From Cymbomonas tetramitiformis (taxonomy: Eukaryota; Chlorophyta; Pyramimonadophyceae; Pyramimonadales; Pyramimonadaceae): a DNA stretch of 64,000 nucleotides. Below the pieces are notes generated by a model. It did no database searches and was not told the origin of the DNA. It worked only from the letters and a program-made list of their open reading frames with translations. Positions 41,797-53,158 of this stretch are shown here, in pieces; position 1 is the first letter of the stretch; each line of letters opens with the position of its first letter. The stretch lies in assembly GCA_001247695.2 (NCBI GenBank), contig LGRX02029311.1:19535-83534 (forward strand). The letters run 5' to 3'. A program made the translations under genes and the position numbers.

Positions 41797-42906
41797 GTGC
41801 GACAGGGTAAGGCTGCTGAGACCCGCGATGCTACGAGCCTCCCCACGGACGTTACATTCCTGGAGTCCCTGCACGATGAGTATGCACGTGCCGGCCCTCT
41901 TCGGCAGCTGCGGGATGAGATCCTTGCGGCCCCGCACCATGCCACGAGGGATTTCCGTATCGTTGGGGACGTGCTATGGCGTGTAGCCGCAGGACGGTAT
42001 CAGTTGGTTCTCGGCGAGGACTCCCCTTTGCGAGAAGTAGTCTTCAAGGATGCCCACGACTCCACCGCTGCAGGCCACACTGGCCGGGAGAAGACACTGG
42101 AGAGAGTTCTCCGCAGGTTCTGGTGGAAGAATGCCTCCGAGGATGTGGCAGGATGGGTGGCCTCATGCCCTACATGTCAGGCGGTTCGTCCCCGGGCATC
42201 CTACCCCGATGGATTATTGAATCCGCACGCTATTCCCCAACGCAACTGGCAGGATGTGAGCGTGGACTTCGTTACAGGGCTGCCGCTCACCGCCCAAGGA
42301 AACGACGCCTTTGTCACCTTCACGTGCAAGCTGAGCAAAATGGTGCACCTTATGCCCATGAACTTTGGGGACAGCTCTGCGCAAACGGTGGCCCGCATCT
42401 ACTTCGACGTTGTCTGGAGGCAGCATGGAGCCCCGATGAAGATTGTATGCGACCGTGACCCCAGGTTCCAGGACTCGTTCTGGCGTGAGCTAATGAGGCT
42501 TATGGGGGTACGGGTGGCTTCTACCACTCCGTACAACCCTCGTTCGGACGGACAGGCGGAGCACACCAACCGGGTGGTGGAGGACATGCTGCGCTCGTTC
42601 GTGGGTGCCAATCCTGATGACTGGGACCTCTACATGACGAACGTGGAGTTCGCTATCAACGACTCGCGCAGTGATGTCACCGGGTTCACGCCCTTTGAGC
42701 TATGCTACGGGGTGTCCCCGATGTCTCAATTAGATCTTTTCCTGGAAGCTGCAACTCTCCCTGGCTCTGCGCGACGGAAAGGGGGGGTGGGTACCGCCCA
42801 TGAGATGGCTGCGAAGTTTTCGTCGCAGTTGCGGGACGCGCGTGGCCGCCTTGAGTTGGCTCAGCAGCGCCAGCGGGAGCAGTTCGACCGGCGCCACAAG
42901 CAGCAT
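41797..42906 (+). CDS. pol: Integrase of element C, N-terminal and catalytic part
   Basis: The open frame continues the Dam-like domain after MITE removal. Zinc module H...H (DAHDSTAAGHTG) and C-x2-C (SCPTCQ). Catalytic core: D in VDFVTGL (about 42269), D in CDRDPRF (about 42450) and E in GQAEHTNR (about 42559), giving the DDE triad. The frame is cut at 42906 by the copia insertion within the AQQRQREQFDRRHKQH region, and the C-terminal part resumes at 56534. Apparently undamaged apart from the insertion. Confidence 0.9.
42902..42906. repeat. Target-site duplication AGCAT, left copy
   Basis: AGCAT precedes the left copia LTR and recurs at 56529-56533 after the right one. Five bases is the usual copia footprint. 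Confidence 0.9.
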
Positions 42907-43302
42907 AATAGATAGTATGAAACACATATAGGGTAGAATATTCTATATATCCGTGTTTTAATACTATCGCTGTACGCAAAAATATGAGGCTGAAACGGTG
43001 ATAAGTCTGTAAAGATATCACATATGAGAGTCTGAGAGTCTAAGTAGCTTATGCTACGTGCGCTGTGTAAGTCTGTACGAGTACGGCTATGGTGATGCTC
43101 GAGTACTCTAACACGTGGCTCGCAGTCACTGTCGCTGTGACTCGCGGTCTCTGTCGCTATGACTCGCGGTCTCTGTCGCTATGACTCGCGGTCTCTGTCG
43201 CTATGACTCGCGGTCTCGAGCCGAATAATAATGCAGTCATCTGTCACATGCATCGAGGAATGTCATACAGGGGGCAGTACGGTATATCTAGTCCCCCGTG
43301 AC
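42907..43302 (-). repeat. 3' LTR of copia element (396 bp)
   Basis: It matches 56153-56528 and 63556-63910. It has four copies of a 22-bp unit (CTCTGTCGCTATGACTCGCG-type) near 43120-43215. On the minus strand the LTR begins GTCACGGGGG, just after a purine-rich tract, and ends ATACTATCTATT. Confidence 0.93.
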
Positions 43303-43487
43303 ACCACCTCATTCTGTGGATGTGTGTGGCAGTGGCATGGTAATGTAAGACAAGCAAATATCATAATACTCGAAGAACGGAGCAAGCATATATCAGGCAT
43401 TTGCATTGGCAAGAACTGGTCCTATTGGTGCCTCCGGGTCTTTAGAAATAGACATGCTCGCAGAGGCCCACCTTCCCTCGCCTCGGG

Positions 43488-45558
43488 TCACCCTATCAAG
43501 TTCTGCCGCTGCAGTGATGCTAGGACAATCTCATCCTGTCGTTGCTGTTGTTGTAGTTGTTGCTGCTGGGCATGTAGCTGCTGTGCTTCAGCTGCTCGTA
43601 GCTTCTCAACCAGCTTAACACGCCGGTCCTTAATATCCAATAGGCAGGCAGTGAACTTGTCAATAATGGGAACCCCGTGTTTGGTGATAGGAAGGGCTTT
43701 TGTGAAAATGTCAGACTGATTGTCATCAGTCGGAATCCAGACCGGTGTAAACTTCCTGAGGGGCCCCTGACACCAGTTCCTAACCGCGTGGTACCGAACC
43801 GCAATGTGTTTGAGCTTAGAAGAGAGTGCCCGCTGAGTGACTAGAGTCTGAACTGCTGAGTTGTCTACATTGATGGTGATGAGCTCATCTGAGGGAAAGA
43901 ACTCTGTCAGTGTGTTATAGATGGCCAGGGCGGAGGTGCATGCCTCTGACATGGCAACATACTCTGCCTCTGTAGAGTGAAGGGCAGTGCATGACTTCTG
44001 CTTCTTTGACCACCAGTCAATGAGCATACCGTGAAAGTAGAGACAGTAGCCGGAAACTGAGTTCCGTGTGGCAGTGTCTCCTGCATGGTCTGAGTCACAG
44101 AATGCGGTGAGCTGGGGTGCTGCAGAGTCAATAGCCATAGCAAGTGTGTAGTCCCTGGTGGAATAGGCATAGTGTAGAATCCGTTTGGCAGCGGTGAGGG
44201 CTTCAACTGTGGGCTGGTGGCAGAACTGAGCCAGATATGTGACGTGGTAATATATGTCGGGTCTGACTGTCCTGGCTAACCAGAGCAGAGAGTAGATCAA
44301 GGATCTGAGGGGTGTCTCAATGGACCTGTCAATGGTATCAGGTGAGGGAATGGGGAGGGAGAGACCCTCTGTCATCGGTGATCGAGGTGGCTGCTTATCC
44401 GTGTCTATGCTGAACTTAGCACACAGATCTGTGATGCTCCGCTCGTGTGAAAGCTCAATCCTGGTCGGGTATGACTCTCCTGTAGGAAGTGTCTCAGTCT
44501 GAACATCAACTCTGAGCTGGAGGAACTGGTTGAGGACACCAGAGTAGGTGGCCTGAAATGTGGACATGATGTCAGTGTGAAAGCGGGCTCTGGACAGCTC
44601 ATCGGCACAAGCCACAATGAAGTCATCAACATAGATGAGGACTATGAAGAGCTGAGTGTCAATCCAGCCGATGTATAGGCACTCGTCATATGTGGACCTG
44701 CTGAGTGTAGGGTAGCGGTCCGTCATGAATCTGTGTGCGGTCTCTGACCAGAGTCTGCCTGAGGTCCGATGTCCGTAGAGTGCCTTCTTCATATAGGCAC
44801 CTACATATCCTTTGGGATGAATGTACCCCTTCGGAAACCTGACATAGTACCGCTCATCCTCAGGTATTAGAGCCTGGAGGAAAGCCTGAGAGACATCATA
44901 GTGGTATGGCATGAGTCTGTGCTTTAGGCAGAGCGCTAGTAGGAGTCTGAAGGTGGTGAGCTGAGGTGTAGGGGCAAAGGTCTCCGCCTCCTCATAGAAG
45001 GTACGGTCCATGTCTCCTCTGGTGGTGCATCTGGCCTTGAACTTATCAAGGGAGCCGTCTGTCAGCTTCTTGAGCTTAAAGACAAACTTACTGGGGAGGA
45101 CGGTGGAGCCTGGAGGGAAGGCGGTGACTGGATCGGCCCTGTCTGGCTGAAGTATGCCGTCGATCTCTGACTGAATGGCTTTGTGCCACTGTCTCCAATT
45201 AGGGCTGAGCCGAGCCTGTCTGTATGTGGCAGGGTCAGGCTCGTCCATGAAGGCATCACTCGGGAAGTCTGCGGGGTCCGAGTCTGCATCCCTGAGGGCA
45301 AGGAGCATGGCCTTCTGGTCTGGGGAGATTATGACAGCATCGGTGTCTGCATACTGGGTGGAGTGTGAGTCAGCAGAGTCGAAGTACACCTGGTATCTGT
45401 GCTGGACCTGAGGCTTATGGTCTACAGACACGATGACTGCAGGGTGATACTTCTGTCGGTCAACTGGCTTAGCCGAGCACATAGCAAAACACGGGTAAAA
45501 GACATTAGGTGCCCCATGTTTGTGTCTGTGCTTGAGAAAGCTGATGAGAGTGGCATAG
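43488..45558 (-). CDS. pol: Copia RT and RNase H
   Basis: About 690 residues, ending QRQNLIG. RT: VFKLKKLTDGSLDKFKAR, YDVSQAFLQALIPEDE, and the active site YVDDFIVAC (about 44610-44640). The connection domain includes YSLLWLARTVRPDI. RNase H: FCDSDHAGD (first Asp), STEAEYVAM (Glu) and VDNSAVQTL (Asp), with QSDIFTKAL near the end. The tail is Gln-rich. The apparent start MYSSITFFP (45584) lies in the Mutator-like insertion; true coding continues from integrase at 48970. Removing 3420 nt (element plus one 9-bp target copy) leaves the frame unbroken. Confidence 0.93.
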
Positions 45559-46089
45559 GGAAAAAAGGTTATAGAGGAATACATAAGTGCATAATGGGGA
45601 ATAGAAAATCGAATCTTTTTTGGGGGAATAGATTATAGATACTCTATGTCACATGCCATCGAGCCATGCCATCTATCGTTTCGGTTTGTACTACAGTATG
45701 AACTATCACTCGGTACCCCGGAGGTACAAGCGCAAGCGGTTCAGCGTGTGCAATATTTTGCGTCTGGCACACCCCCTTCTTCTAAACAATTTTTTGCATG
45801 TAGCATGAAGCATAATTTTTTCCACCCTTCGATTCTAAAGCGTTTGTATTCATTAGGTGAATACCTTTCGTTTGAGCTATCGATTGGCCCCATCCGCAAC
45901 CGCATCAGCTTAGCCTTCGCGACTGCAAGCTAAGTTGGTGCGGTGTGAGATGGTTTCAACCACTTGCGGCTTTGCATAATAGGGGTTTTCGTGAGAATCT
46001 TCTCACGAAACTTGGCAGTGATATTGTTCATATCAATATCAGTGCACCCTCAAGAGCATATGGCAAGCCGTTGAGTATATTAAAGACGG

Positions 46090-46980
46090 CCGCGTGCTGG
46101 CATGATGCCTTTTGGGTTTGAAACCCAAACCCAAACATGCCAAACAGCGAAGGGCTTCCCGTGAGTTCCAGCGCACGTAACTTTGCAAAATATATTGATA
46201 AGATGCATATATTTCACTTTTCTGAAGTGCAAGGTTTGCGATAGCTTGTGCGCGAAGTTAGCATATTATTTCTTTGACCCAGATTTATGAGTTTGTATAT
46301 CACGCTAAAATCTGTGTCAAAGAAATAGTAATACCATTTTGTGCACAGACTTTCTTAGACCTTGTGCTTCGAATATATCAAAGATAAATATCTTGGCAAT
46401 ATTTCTACGCAGTTACGTGCGCTAGAACGCACGGGAAGCCCTTCGCTGTTTAGCATGTATTGGGTTTGGAAACATTCGAACCCAAGCCCAATAGATCTGC
46501 CAAAGAAATAAATTGATGGTTTTGCCAACAAGTTATCTCAAACCTTGTGCTTCTGAGAACTGAAAGATTTGTCTTGTAAATATTTGTGCATAGTTTCGCG
46601 CGCTATAACGCACGGGAATTGCTTTTCAGTTTGGCATGTATTGGGTTTGGGTAAACTCGAACACAAACCCAATAAATCTCCAAAGAAATAAATGGATGGC
46701 TTCGTGCACAAGGCTTTTGAGGCCTTGGGCCTTTGGCAACTAAAAGATATATATCTCAGTAATACTTTTGCAAAGTTACGGGCGCTGGAACTCACGGGAA
46801 GCCCTTTGCTGTTTGGCATGTTTGGGTTTGGGTTTGCATGTACTCAAACCCATGATGTGTAGCACGCGTTTTGCGCATAGCTTACATCAGAGGTTGTGCG
46901 TTTGAGGGTGCACCAATATTGCTGTTAGCAATATTGGTGCCAAGTATCGTGCGCTAGAACGCACGAGAACCCCTCCGCTG
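46090..46980. repeat. Repeated and inverted GGGTTTGG-containing segments in the Mutator-like element
   Basis: A module with AACGCACGGGAAGCCCTT-CGCTGTTTGGCATGT-GGGTTTGG recurs about every 180-190 bp (near 46430, 46615, 46790 and, degraded, 46965) and in inverted form near 46120-46185. It looks like an internal subterminal repeat array. Confidence 0.7.
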
Positions 46981-47329
46981 TTTGAGTTTTGATGCGATGT
47001 GCATGAAAGTTATAAGGGCCTCTCAGCTTAGCTCGCAGTCGCGACTGCAAACTGAGCTGATGCGGCCACGGCTCAGTCAAGAGCTCAAAAAACTCCTACC
47101 TAAGAGTCTAAATGATATATCTTTGTGCATTACGAACGTTGGAAAATGTTTTCCCAATCTAAATTACTCGCAAACAGTGTGGGGTATATACGTGCAGTGA
47201 AATATTCACGGCCGTGAATTTAATATTCACGGCCGTGAATTCCAGATTCGGGAGGGCGTAAACCGTACGTTTATGTGAGAACTGAAGTCGGCTTGGTTGC
47301 AAAGACCTGTCTGGTATTTTCTCTAAGTA

Positions 47330-47690
47330 TTTTCAGACGTGTTCCCAAAGTGACCAAAAACCGAACGATCGGCGATCGAACGGTTTTTGGTCACTTTGGG
47401 AGTGAGATCGTGAGTTTAGGCTTGGTGACAACACGCGAAACCACTGAGTATTTTCAGACGTGTTCCCAAAGTGACCAAAAACCGAACGATCGGCGATCGA
47501 ACGGTTTTTGGTCACTTTGGGAGTAAGATCGCGAGTTTAGGCTTGGTGACAACACGCGAGACGACACTGAGTATTTTCAGACGCGTTCCCAAAGTGACCA
47601 AAAACCGAACGATCGGCGATCGAACGGTTTTTGGTCACTTTGGGAGTGAGATCGTGAGTTTCTAAGGCTTGGTGACAACACGCGAGACAA
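47330..47690. repeat. Three tandem units of about 120 bp, each with a long perfect hairpin
   Basis: Each unit contains CCCAAAGTGACCAAAAACCG followed by a short CGATCG-rich loop and its exact reverse complement (at about 47343-47399, 47464-47520 and 47586-47642). Spacers read GAGATCGTGAGTTTAGGCTTGG and AACACGCGA. Arms are at least 20 bp without mismatch. Confidence 0.93.
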
Positions 47691-48454
47691 CACTCAGTGT
47701 ATTACCAGTGTTTAAGTATTACAGTCTGAAAATACTTGGAGAAAATACTCACTGTCTGATTTGTTAAATATGCAATTTTAACTAAAGGCGGAAGGCTTTC
47801 TCTCCGGGAGTGTGCCCTGTCCAGCGAAATAAAGATCTCTAAGATGGTATTAATCTGAGTAATCTTTTGCTTCAAAATATTATCACATATTCCTACTTAG
47901 TATGATGTGGGTACCCGTTTCGCAAAGAAGATGAAAACCCATTGCGCAACTATTGCGGGTTTCAAATTCCTTAAATTCCACCCGCTTCCGCCAAATGAAC
48001 GCGTCATCCCACAACGAGATGTGTGGTTGACCGTTCAGTTTTTGCAATTTGTTTAGGGAAAACAACGCATACGAAATACTATTTTTGCTAACGCTTCCCT
48101 CATCCGTTGCCCAGGCTCTCTTGCAAACGAGCGCGCGAATGAGGGAAGAAACGCCTAGCGGAAACGTGGACGCGGTTGACATCCGCGTTTCCGCTAGAGG
48201 TGAAATTGCATTGCCAAACGGCCAGTATGGGTTTATTATGCTTATATGATATGCGTGATATGTTCATGCTGTGCAAGATGCGTCCCTGTTGGGCGTGAGT
48301 CGAGTTGGCTGGCTCGAATCACGCCCATGATTACCCCCCTCACAAGAACCGTCAAGCATCCTAGATTCCGAACGGATCTTGCTTCCAACCCTTTCTAATT
48401 TGAGCAGAATTGCCTGCACACTCGGTATCGTGGTCAGCAACTCGCGTAGAATTA

Positions 48455-48570
48455 CGTATCTGGTTCAACGAAAGCCACGTATCTGGTTCAACGAAAGCCC
48501 TGTATCTAGTTCAATGAAAGCCCCGTACCTGGTTCAACGAAAGCCCCGTATCTGGTTCAATGAAAGCCCC
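48455..48570. repeat. Tandem repeat of about 21 bp in the Mutator-like element
   Basis: Units resembling CGTATCTGGTTCAACGAAAG are repeated about five times with single-base variants. Non-coding. Confidence 0.85.
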
Positions 48571-48969
48571 GTAATCTTGCTTGCGCAAACAAAGTTGTTC
48601 CTAACACTTATTATGTAGTCAACTGTACAAGGGAACCGTGGAAAGCAAGGGCGACGCACCTTTCATTTTTGATGGAGAATCTTTTACCCTGTCCTCTTTC
48701 TTGAATAGAGGACAATAAAATGCATACCATCAGTGTTCAACAGTACAACGATACCCGCCGTTGTCGCAAGAAAGGCACACCCTGCCGTACTTTTTCGGAG
48801 GCTTCCTCATGTTTGCAATAACCAAGTGAACCGAGGTGGGGTGGGGGCAAAATAATTCAAACGGTGATATTAGACGCATGTTCATGTGTCACAAACTTAT
48901 TCCCCAAAAAAAGATTCGATTTCCTATTCCCCATTATGCACTTTTCTATTCCCTAATCATTATGCTACC

Positions 48970-51296
48970 GTGGCATAGTGGCTTTTGGCCAGCTGGAGAT
49001 AGTGTATGAGCTTGACCCAGACTGGATGCCTGAGTTTAGCACACTGGACCTTGACATAGGCAAAGGTCTCTGACTCGTGAGTGCTGCATGCAAGCTGGAG
49101 GATGTCGGGGGAGGAGAGGGCTGCGGGGCGTCGGATGGGGTACAGCTTCTTTGTGAAGATAGCTGTGGAGGCGGGATCAGCTAGAGTGTTGTGTGTGTTG
49201 GCAAGTGTCTTAGCCATGAGAGCAGTGTCAGTGACAAACGTAGGCCTAGAGAGAGCCTTGAGTTTCCCTTTCACTGTGTCAAAGCATAGATAGTTGCCAG
49301 GTGTGAGATTCCCGACATAGCGGTAGGGCTTGCTCTTAGGCTGCAGCTTAGCCGAAGTGTCAGCTTTAGCTCCTGCCTTAGAGCGCTGTGCGGGGTCCTG
49401 CCAGACATTGCACTCGGACCAGAAGGGCCGGAGCTCGGTGTAGTCGAAGTGACGGCCAGTGTATCTGAGGTGAGGTGTGTCCATCCCAATGTGCTTGTTA
49501 GGCATGACATTGAGGACTGTGTTAATGGCATGGAGTGCAGCAAGAGGCCACGTGTACAGCGGGGCATCATATGTGCGCATGGTGCTGTTCATGATCTTCT
49601 GCATGTCTCTCCAGAGCACCTCAATCTGAGCCTGGAACTCGTGCATGTATGGCGGACCGGTCTCATGACGCATGCGGTACTGTCGGAGGAGTGTCTTCAT
49701 CTCCTCCGATGTGTACTCTGTGGCACAGTCTGTGTGGAAAGTGATGGTCTCTGGTGTGAAGCCGTGGGACTGAATGTCATCAAGGACAGTCTGGAGGTGG
49801 AAGTGTTGGCCTCCCTTAGAAGGTGAGGCATATCCGAAGACCTTTTTAGTGACGGGGCACTTAAAGGCACTGATGAAGACTGACTCGTCATAGCCAGGGG
49901 GTTTGCATGGGCCCCAAATGTCAGCAAATATGTGCTGAAATGGCTTGGACTGTTCCCATTTGACAGGCCGGTGGCTGGCTGGCAAAGCCGGAGGTGGTCT
50001 GCGGTTGGCTCTGTCAAATACATTAAAGGGTCCTGGGCGCTTGGCATTCCAGGTGTTGCAATGAGCACACCCGCAGCCTGACAGGATAGTCCTGAGTGTC
50101 TTCATGGATAGGTGTCGTCTGGGCACTGCAAACTGAAGCCCCTGTGAGAAGAGGTGAGCAATGTACTCGTGTGAGTAGTGGCCCAGACAGGCATGGAGGT
50201 ACTGATGAGGGTCAATCCTGGGGACTGTGGTGGCATCCTTGAAAAGGATGATGGTGTCGAACGGAGCCCCCTGGATGAAGACACGGTCAGCACCGCCCTC
50301 CTCTCCTGCATCTGTGAGGTCCTGGGGGGAGTAGGTACCAGCTCGAGGGCGGGAGAAGAAGCCGGGTGTGCCTGCTGGGATGGTGGCTATCTCCTGAAAG
50401 TGATAGGTGAGTGGCCACCAGGCTGCAGATGGTGACTTCCGAAGACACACCGTGTATGAGGTGTTATTAGGGTCTAACCAGAAGTCCTCTAGCATCTTCG
50501 TCAACATCCTTTGGATGATGGAGTTGATGAAGGGCGGGTTGGCCCAGAAAGAGCGCCCGCACCAGACATGATCCTCAGCAGGGTCCTCGAGGGAGTAGTA
50601 GTGCTGGCACTGTGTGTTACCCCGTGGGTAGGGGATGCCGTCCGTGTAGAGGTCTGTGTCACAATAGCCATGTGGACTGTGCTGAGCAAACTCTCTGTAG
50701 GCGGACCTAGCAACCATCCAGTCGACTGTGCCCTTCTCTGCAAGCTCCGAAGGGGCAGGCTGCAGGAGGGGTCTCCTCTGTGCTATGGAGTGGGCAGATG
50801 GGGTGGCTCGCCAGCTGCTGGGGTGTACAACATAGTCTCTGCCAGTGTCATAGAGGTCAAAGAGAGAAGCACCGTGGTGCCATGTGAGGTCGATGAAGTC
50901 AGGGGAGCGGGCCCCGTGTCTGAGCATCTGGCGGACTGAGAGGAGGTTTGGGGCATTTGGATCATAGAAGGCTTGGAGAAAGGGGAGTGTGATCCAAGTG
51001 CCGTCGGTGTACTGGAAATCAATGGAGGCTGTGCCGACACTGTGAGGCTTGTAATGCTTATTTGAGGCTGTGGTCATGCTGGAGGTGCACGGGGACAACT
51101 CAGTGAAGAGCTCCCTGTTGTTCAGGAGGAGATGTGAGGCTCCTGAATCTACAAGGAGGTGCCCGTGCGTGTTGGAGGCACGGCGGCCTTTCCCAAGCAG
51201 GGGGAGGAAGACCGGTGTGCCGTGGGGACAGTGCGGGGCACTGTCGGTGCAGCTGAGGTCTCTCCCCACGGCGCTGCAACCGCAGGGTCGTAGACC
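48970..51296 (-). CDS. pol: Copia protease, Dam-like methyltransferase and integrase
   Basis: 769 residues are displayed from 51269. Protease VDSGASHLLL (about residue 40). Then an insertion not usual in copia pol: a Dam-like domain at about 190-350 with DWMVARSAYREFAQHSPHG, a Cys-Asp-x-Asp segment, WCGRSFWANPPF (NPPF about 243) and TSYTVCLRKS, aligning in pattern with the Dam-like domain of gypsy element C. Next the GAG-pre-integrase zinc module (HACLGHYSHEY, CGCAHC; about 366-415). Integrase core: D in FADIWGP (about 453), D in FHTDCATEY (about 512), E in QAQIEVLWR (about 548). The frame ends artificially at 48960 in the Mutator-like end. An in-frame TGA at 51297-51299 separates it from upstream sequence in the same frame. 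Confidence 0.88.
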
Positions 51297-51908
51297 TCAA
51301 TGCTGACCCCAGGGGCCCAAATGGTGGTCATCAAAGACCTCAAACTGGGCCCAATCCTCATTAGGGTCACTGGTGCAATATGAGGGGTGAGTCAGGGTGT
51401 AGTTCTCCAGGAACTGATTAAGCTGTTGGAAGGAGGGAGATGGCACAACTGAGAAATCCCACTGAGAGTGCTCTGGGGAGGGTGAGCTGTCTGGCCGTGG
51501 CCGAGGTGTGTCAGTGCGGATCGGGGTGTCTGCCATGAACTGCTTCCACTTAGTAGTGGTCTCCGAGGTGTCCTCCTGAGATTCAGGGATAGGAGGGAAC
51601 TGGAAATCCGGTGTGACGGCACAGGCCTGCACTGTGGACGGGACCGGGGGCTGCATGTGTGTGTCTGAGGTAGCAGCCAGCCGGTCAGTGTCCACCAATG
51701 CAGGCAGGGTGCCCGCTGTAGCCCGTGTAGTTGCCCTATCGGCAGTGGGCTGAGCAGGCACCGTACCGTCAGTGTCGGATACTGGAGGAGGAGGAGGAGG
51801 AGGAGGTGTGTGTTGGGGCGGATAGCCCTCGGTGTCTGACTCGGAGCCTGAGTCGGAGACATCGGCCCAGAGGCCAATACTCTCAAGCCCGGGGTACAGT
51901 ATGTACAC
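51297..51908 (-). CDS. Copia accessory linker, acidic Ser/Pro-rich part
   Basis: About 203 residues in the protease frame: a Ser/Asp/Glu-rich start (DVSDSGSESDTEG), a run of Pro, then Thr/Pro-rich sequence and an Asp/Glu/His-rich end stopping at TGA 51297. No domain is recognised. It lies between the gag-proximal ORF and protease. The preceding ORF joins it by a 1-nt frame change near 51.91 kb. Whether the TGA is read through, spliced out or a disabling mutation cannot be told. Confidence 0.5.
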   Translation of the reverse strand: MYILYPGLESIGLWADVSDSGSESDTEGYPPQHTPPPPPPPPVSDTDGTVPAQPTADRATTRATAGTLPALVDTDRLAATSDTHMQPPVPSTVQACAVTPDFQFPPIPESQEDTSETTTKWKQFMADTPIRTDTPRPRPDSSPSPEHSQWDFSVVPSPSFQQLNQFLENYTLTHPSYCTSDPNEDWAQFEVFDDHHLGPWGQH

Positions 51909-53158
51909 TCCAAGGGGGCTAGAGAGCTGTCAGAGGCACCGAGTGTAGGCGGTTGCCCGGAGGCCACTGTAGTGTCGGCCCCGAGAGCTGTGCTTAGAGA
52001 TGTAGGGGTGTCAGCGGTGGTTGCACCGTCAGTACAGACGGTGTGATCGGTGGGCGTGCCCACAAGCGCCTCATCGGCACCGTGTCCCAGGGGCGGTGTA
52101 GAGGCAGCTGCTGGCTCACAGAGTGTGGTGGGAGCTGTGGTGACACCACTGGAGGGCAAATGTGGTGTGTGGTTGGCCGGTGCCGTAGCACTGGCGGAGG
52201 CCGGCTGAGGTGAGGCTGTAGCCGGTGCCGTGGCACCACCGGAGGTCGGCTGAGGTGAGGCAGTAGCCGGTGCCGTGGCACCACCGGGGGCCGGCTGAGG
52301 TGAGGCAGTAGCCGGTGCCGTGGCACCACCGGAGGCTGGCTGTGTGGAGGCAGTAGCCGGTGCCGTGGCACCACCGGAGGCTGGCTGTGTGGAGGCATTG
52401 GCCGGTGCCGTGGCACTGGCATAGGCCGGCTGTGAGAAGGTGATAGCCGGCCGAGGTGACATATAGAATGTGTATGTCAGTGTTATGTGCAAAAGTGCGA
52501 GGAGCACAGCAACGTGGAAGGAGATCCAGTGCATGGCAATGGCTACTAGGGTGCGTGTGGCCGAGGGAGTGTTACAGCCAGGCTGTGGTGTGGCGGTGTG
52601 TACGGCAGCAATGTGAACTGGGTCCGTATGCGTGCCCTCCCAATGCATCCCCATCCCAGGCACTGCAATATGAATGCATGCAGTGTCAGGTGCAATTGTG
52701 GTGGCTGGGGGGATACCAATGGCCCGAGGCTCAGGCTGGTGGCAGTCGGGGGGTGGTGATGGTGGTGGGAGGGGAGCGGTGGAGGTGGGAGGGGTGGTGG
52801 CAGTGTCCGGAGTGTCCTCGGTGGCAGTGTCCAGAGTGTCCTCGGAGGCAGTGTCCAGAGTGTCCTCGGAGGCAGTGTCCAGAGTGTCCTCGGAGATGGT
52901 GGAGGCCACTGAGGTGCTGCCGGTCAAGAGGTCAGTCAGGTAGGGCACAGGGCACTGGGTGTTGCAGTCCACGGTGATGTCTGTCTGGACTGGGGCGGTG
53001 GCGGTGCTGTTGGCCGAAGCCAGTGATTCAGCTACCTGGTGCTGCCGCTGAAGCTTCTGCTGCTGCTGAATGGCCTTCTTCTGCTTCTCCTTGTCCCGCT
53101 TCCTCTGCCGCTTTGTCCTCTCCCAAGCCGGGTCCTCGTGGTCCGGGTCCTCTCTCAA
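51909..53158 (-). CDS. Copia accessory ORF, low complexity
   Basis: The ATG at 53158 overlaps the gag stop (ATGA). The N-terminus is highly charged with Lys/Arg and Gln (about residues 10-45), probably a coiled coil. Then come four copies of EDTLDTA, a hydrophobic stretch (VAVLLALLHITLTYTFYM) and tandem 15-residue ATAPATASxQPxxGG repeats (about 52.2-52.45 kb). The displayed frame continues to 51392, but sequence character passes to another frame near 51.91 kb. Function unknown; the hydrophobic segment could be a membrane anchor. Confidence 0.5.
52190..52450 (-). repeat. 45-bp coding minisatellite in the copia accessory ORF
   Basis: Units of about 45 bp containing GCCGGTGCCGTGGCACCACC on plus, five to six copies, encode ATAPATAS-type repeats. 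Confidence 0.85.

Larger units (their letters stand above)
45559..48969. mobile_element. Non-autonomous Mutator-like DNA element (3411 bp) in copia pol
   Basis: Flanked by a 9-bp duplication GTGGCATAG (45550-45558 and 48970-48978). The ends form imperfect terminal inverted repeats: about 45 bp containing GTGCATAATGGGGAATAG and AAATCGAATCTTTTTT (45590-45633) is inverted at 48905-48950. Nine-base duplications with long terminal inverted repeats are typical of Mutator-like elements. No transposase frame is present. The interior holds inverted and tandem repeats and a segment (47.74-48.42 kb) related, in reverse orientation, to 57.98-58.64 kb. Confidence 0.82.

Noticed and set aside
43231..43719. 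162-aa plus-strand ORF at the copia 3' end
   Set aside because: It spans LTR, 3' untranslated region and the antisense of the RNase H tail.
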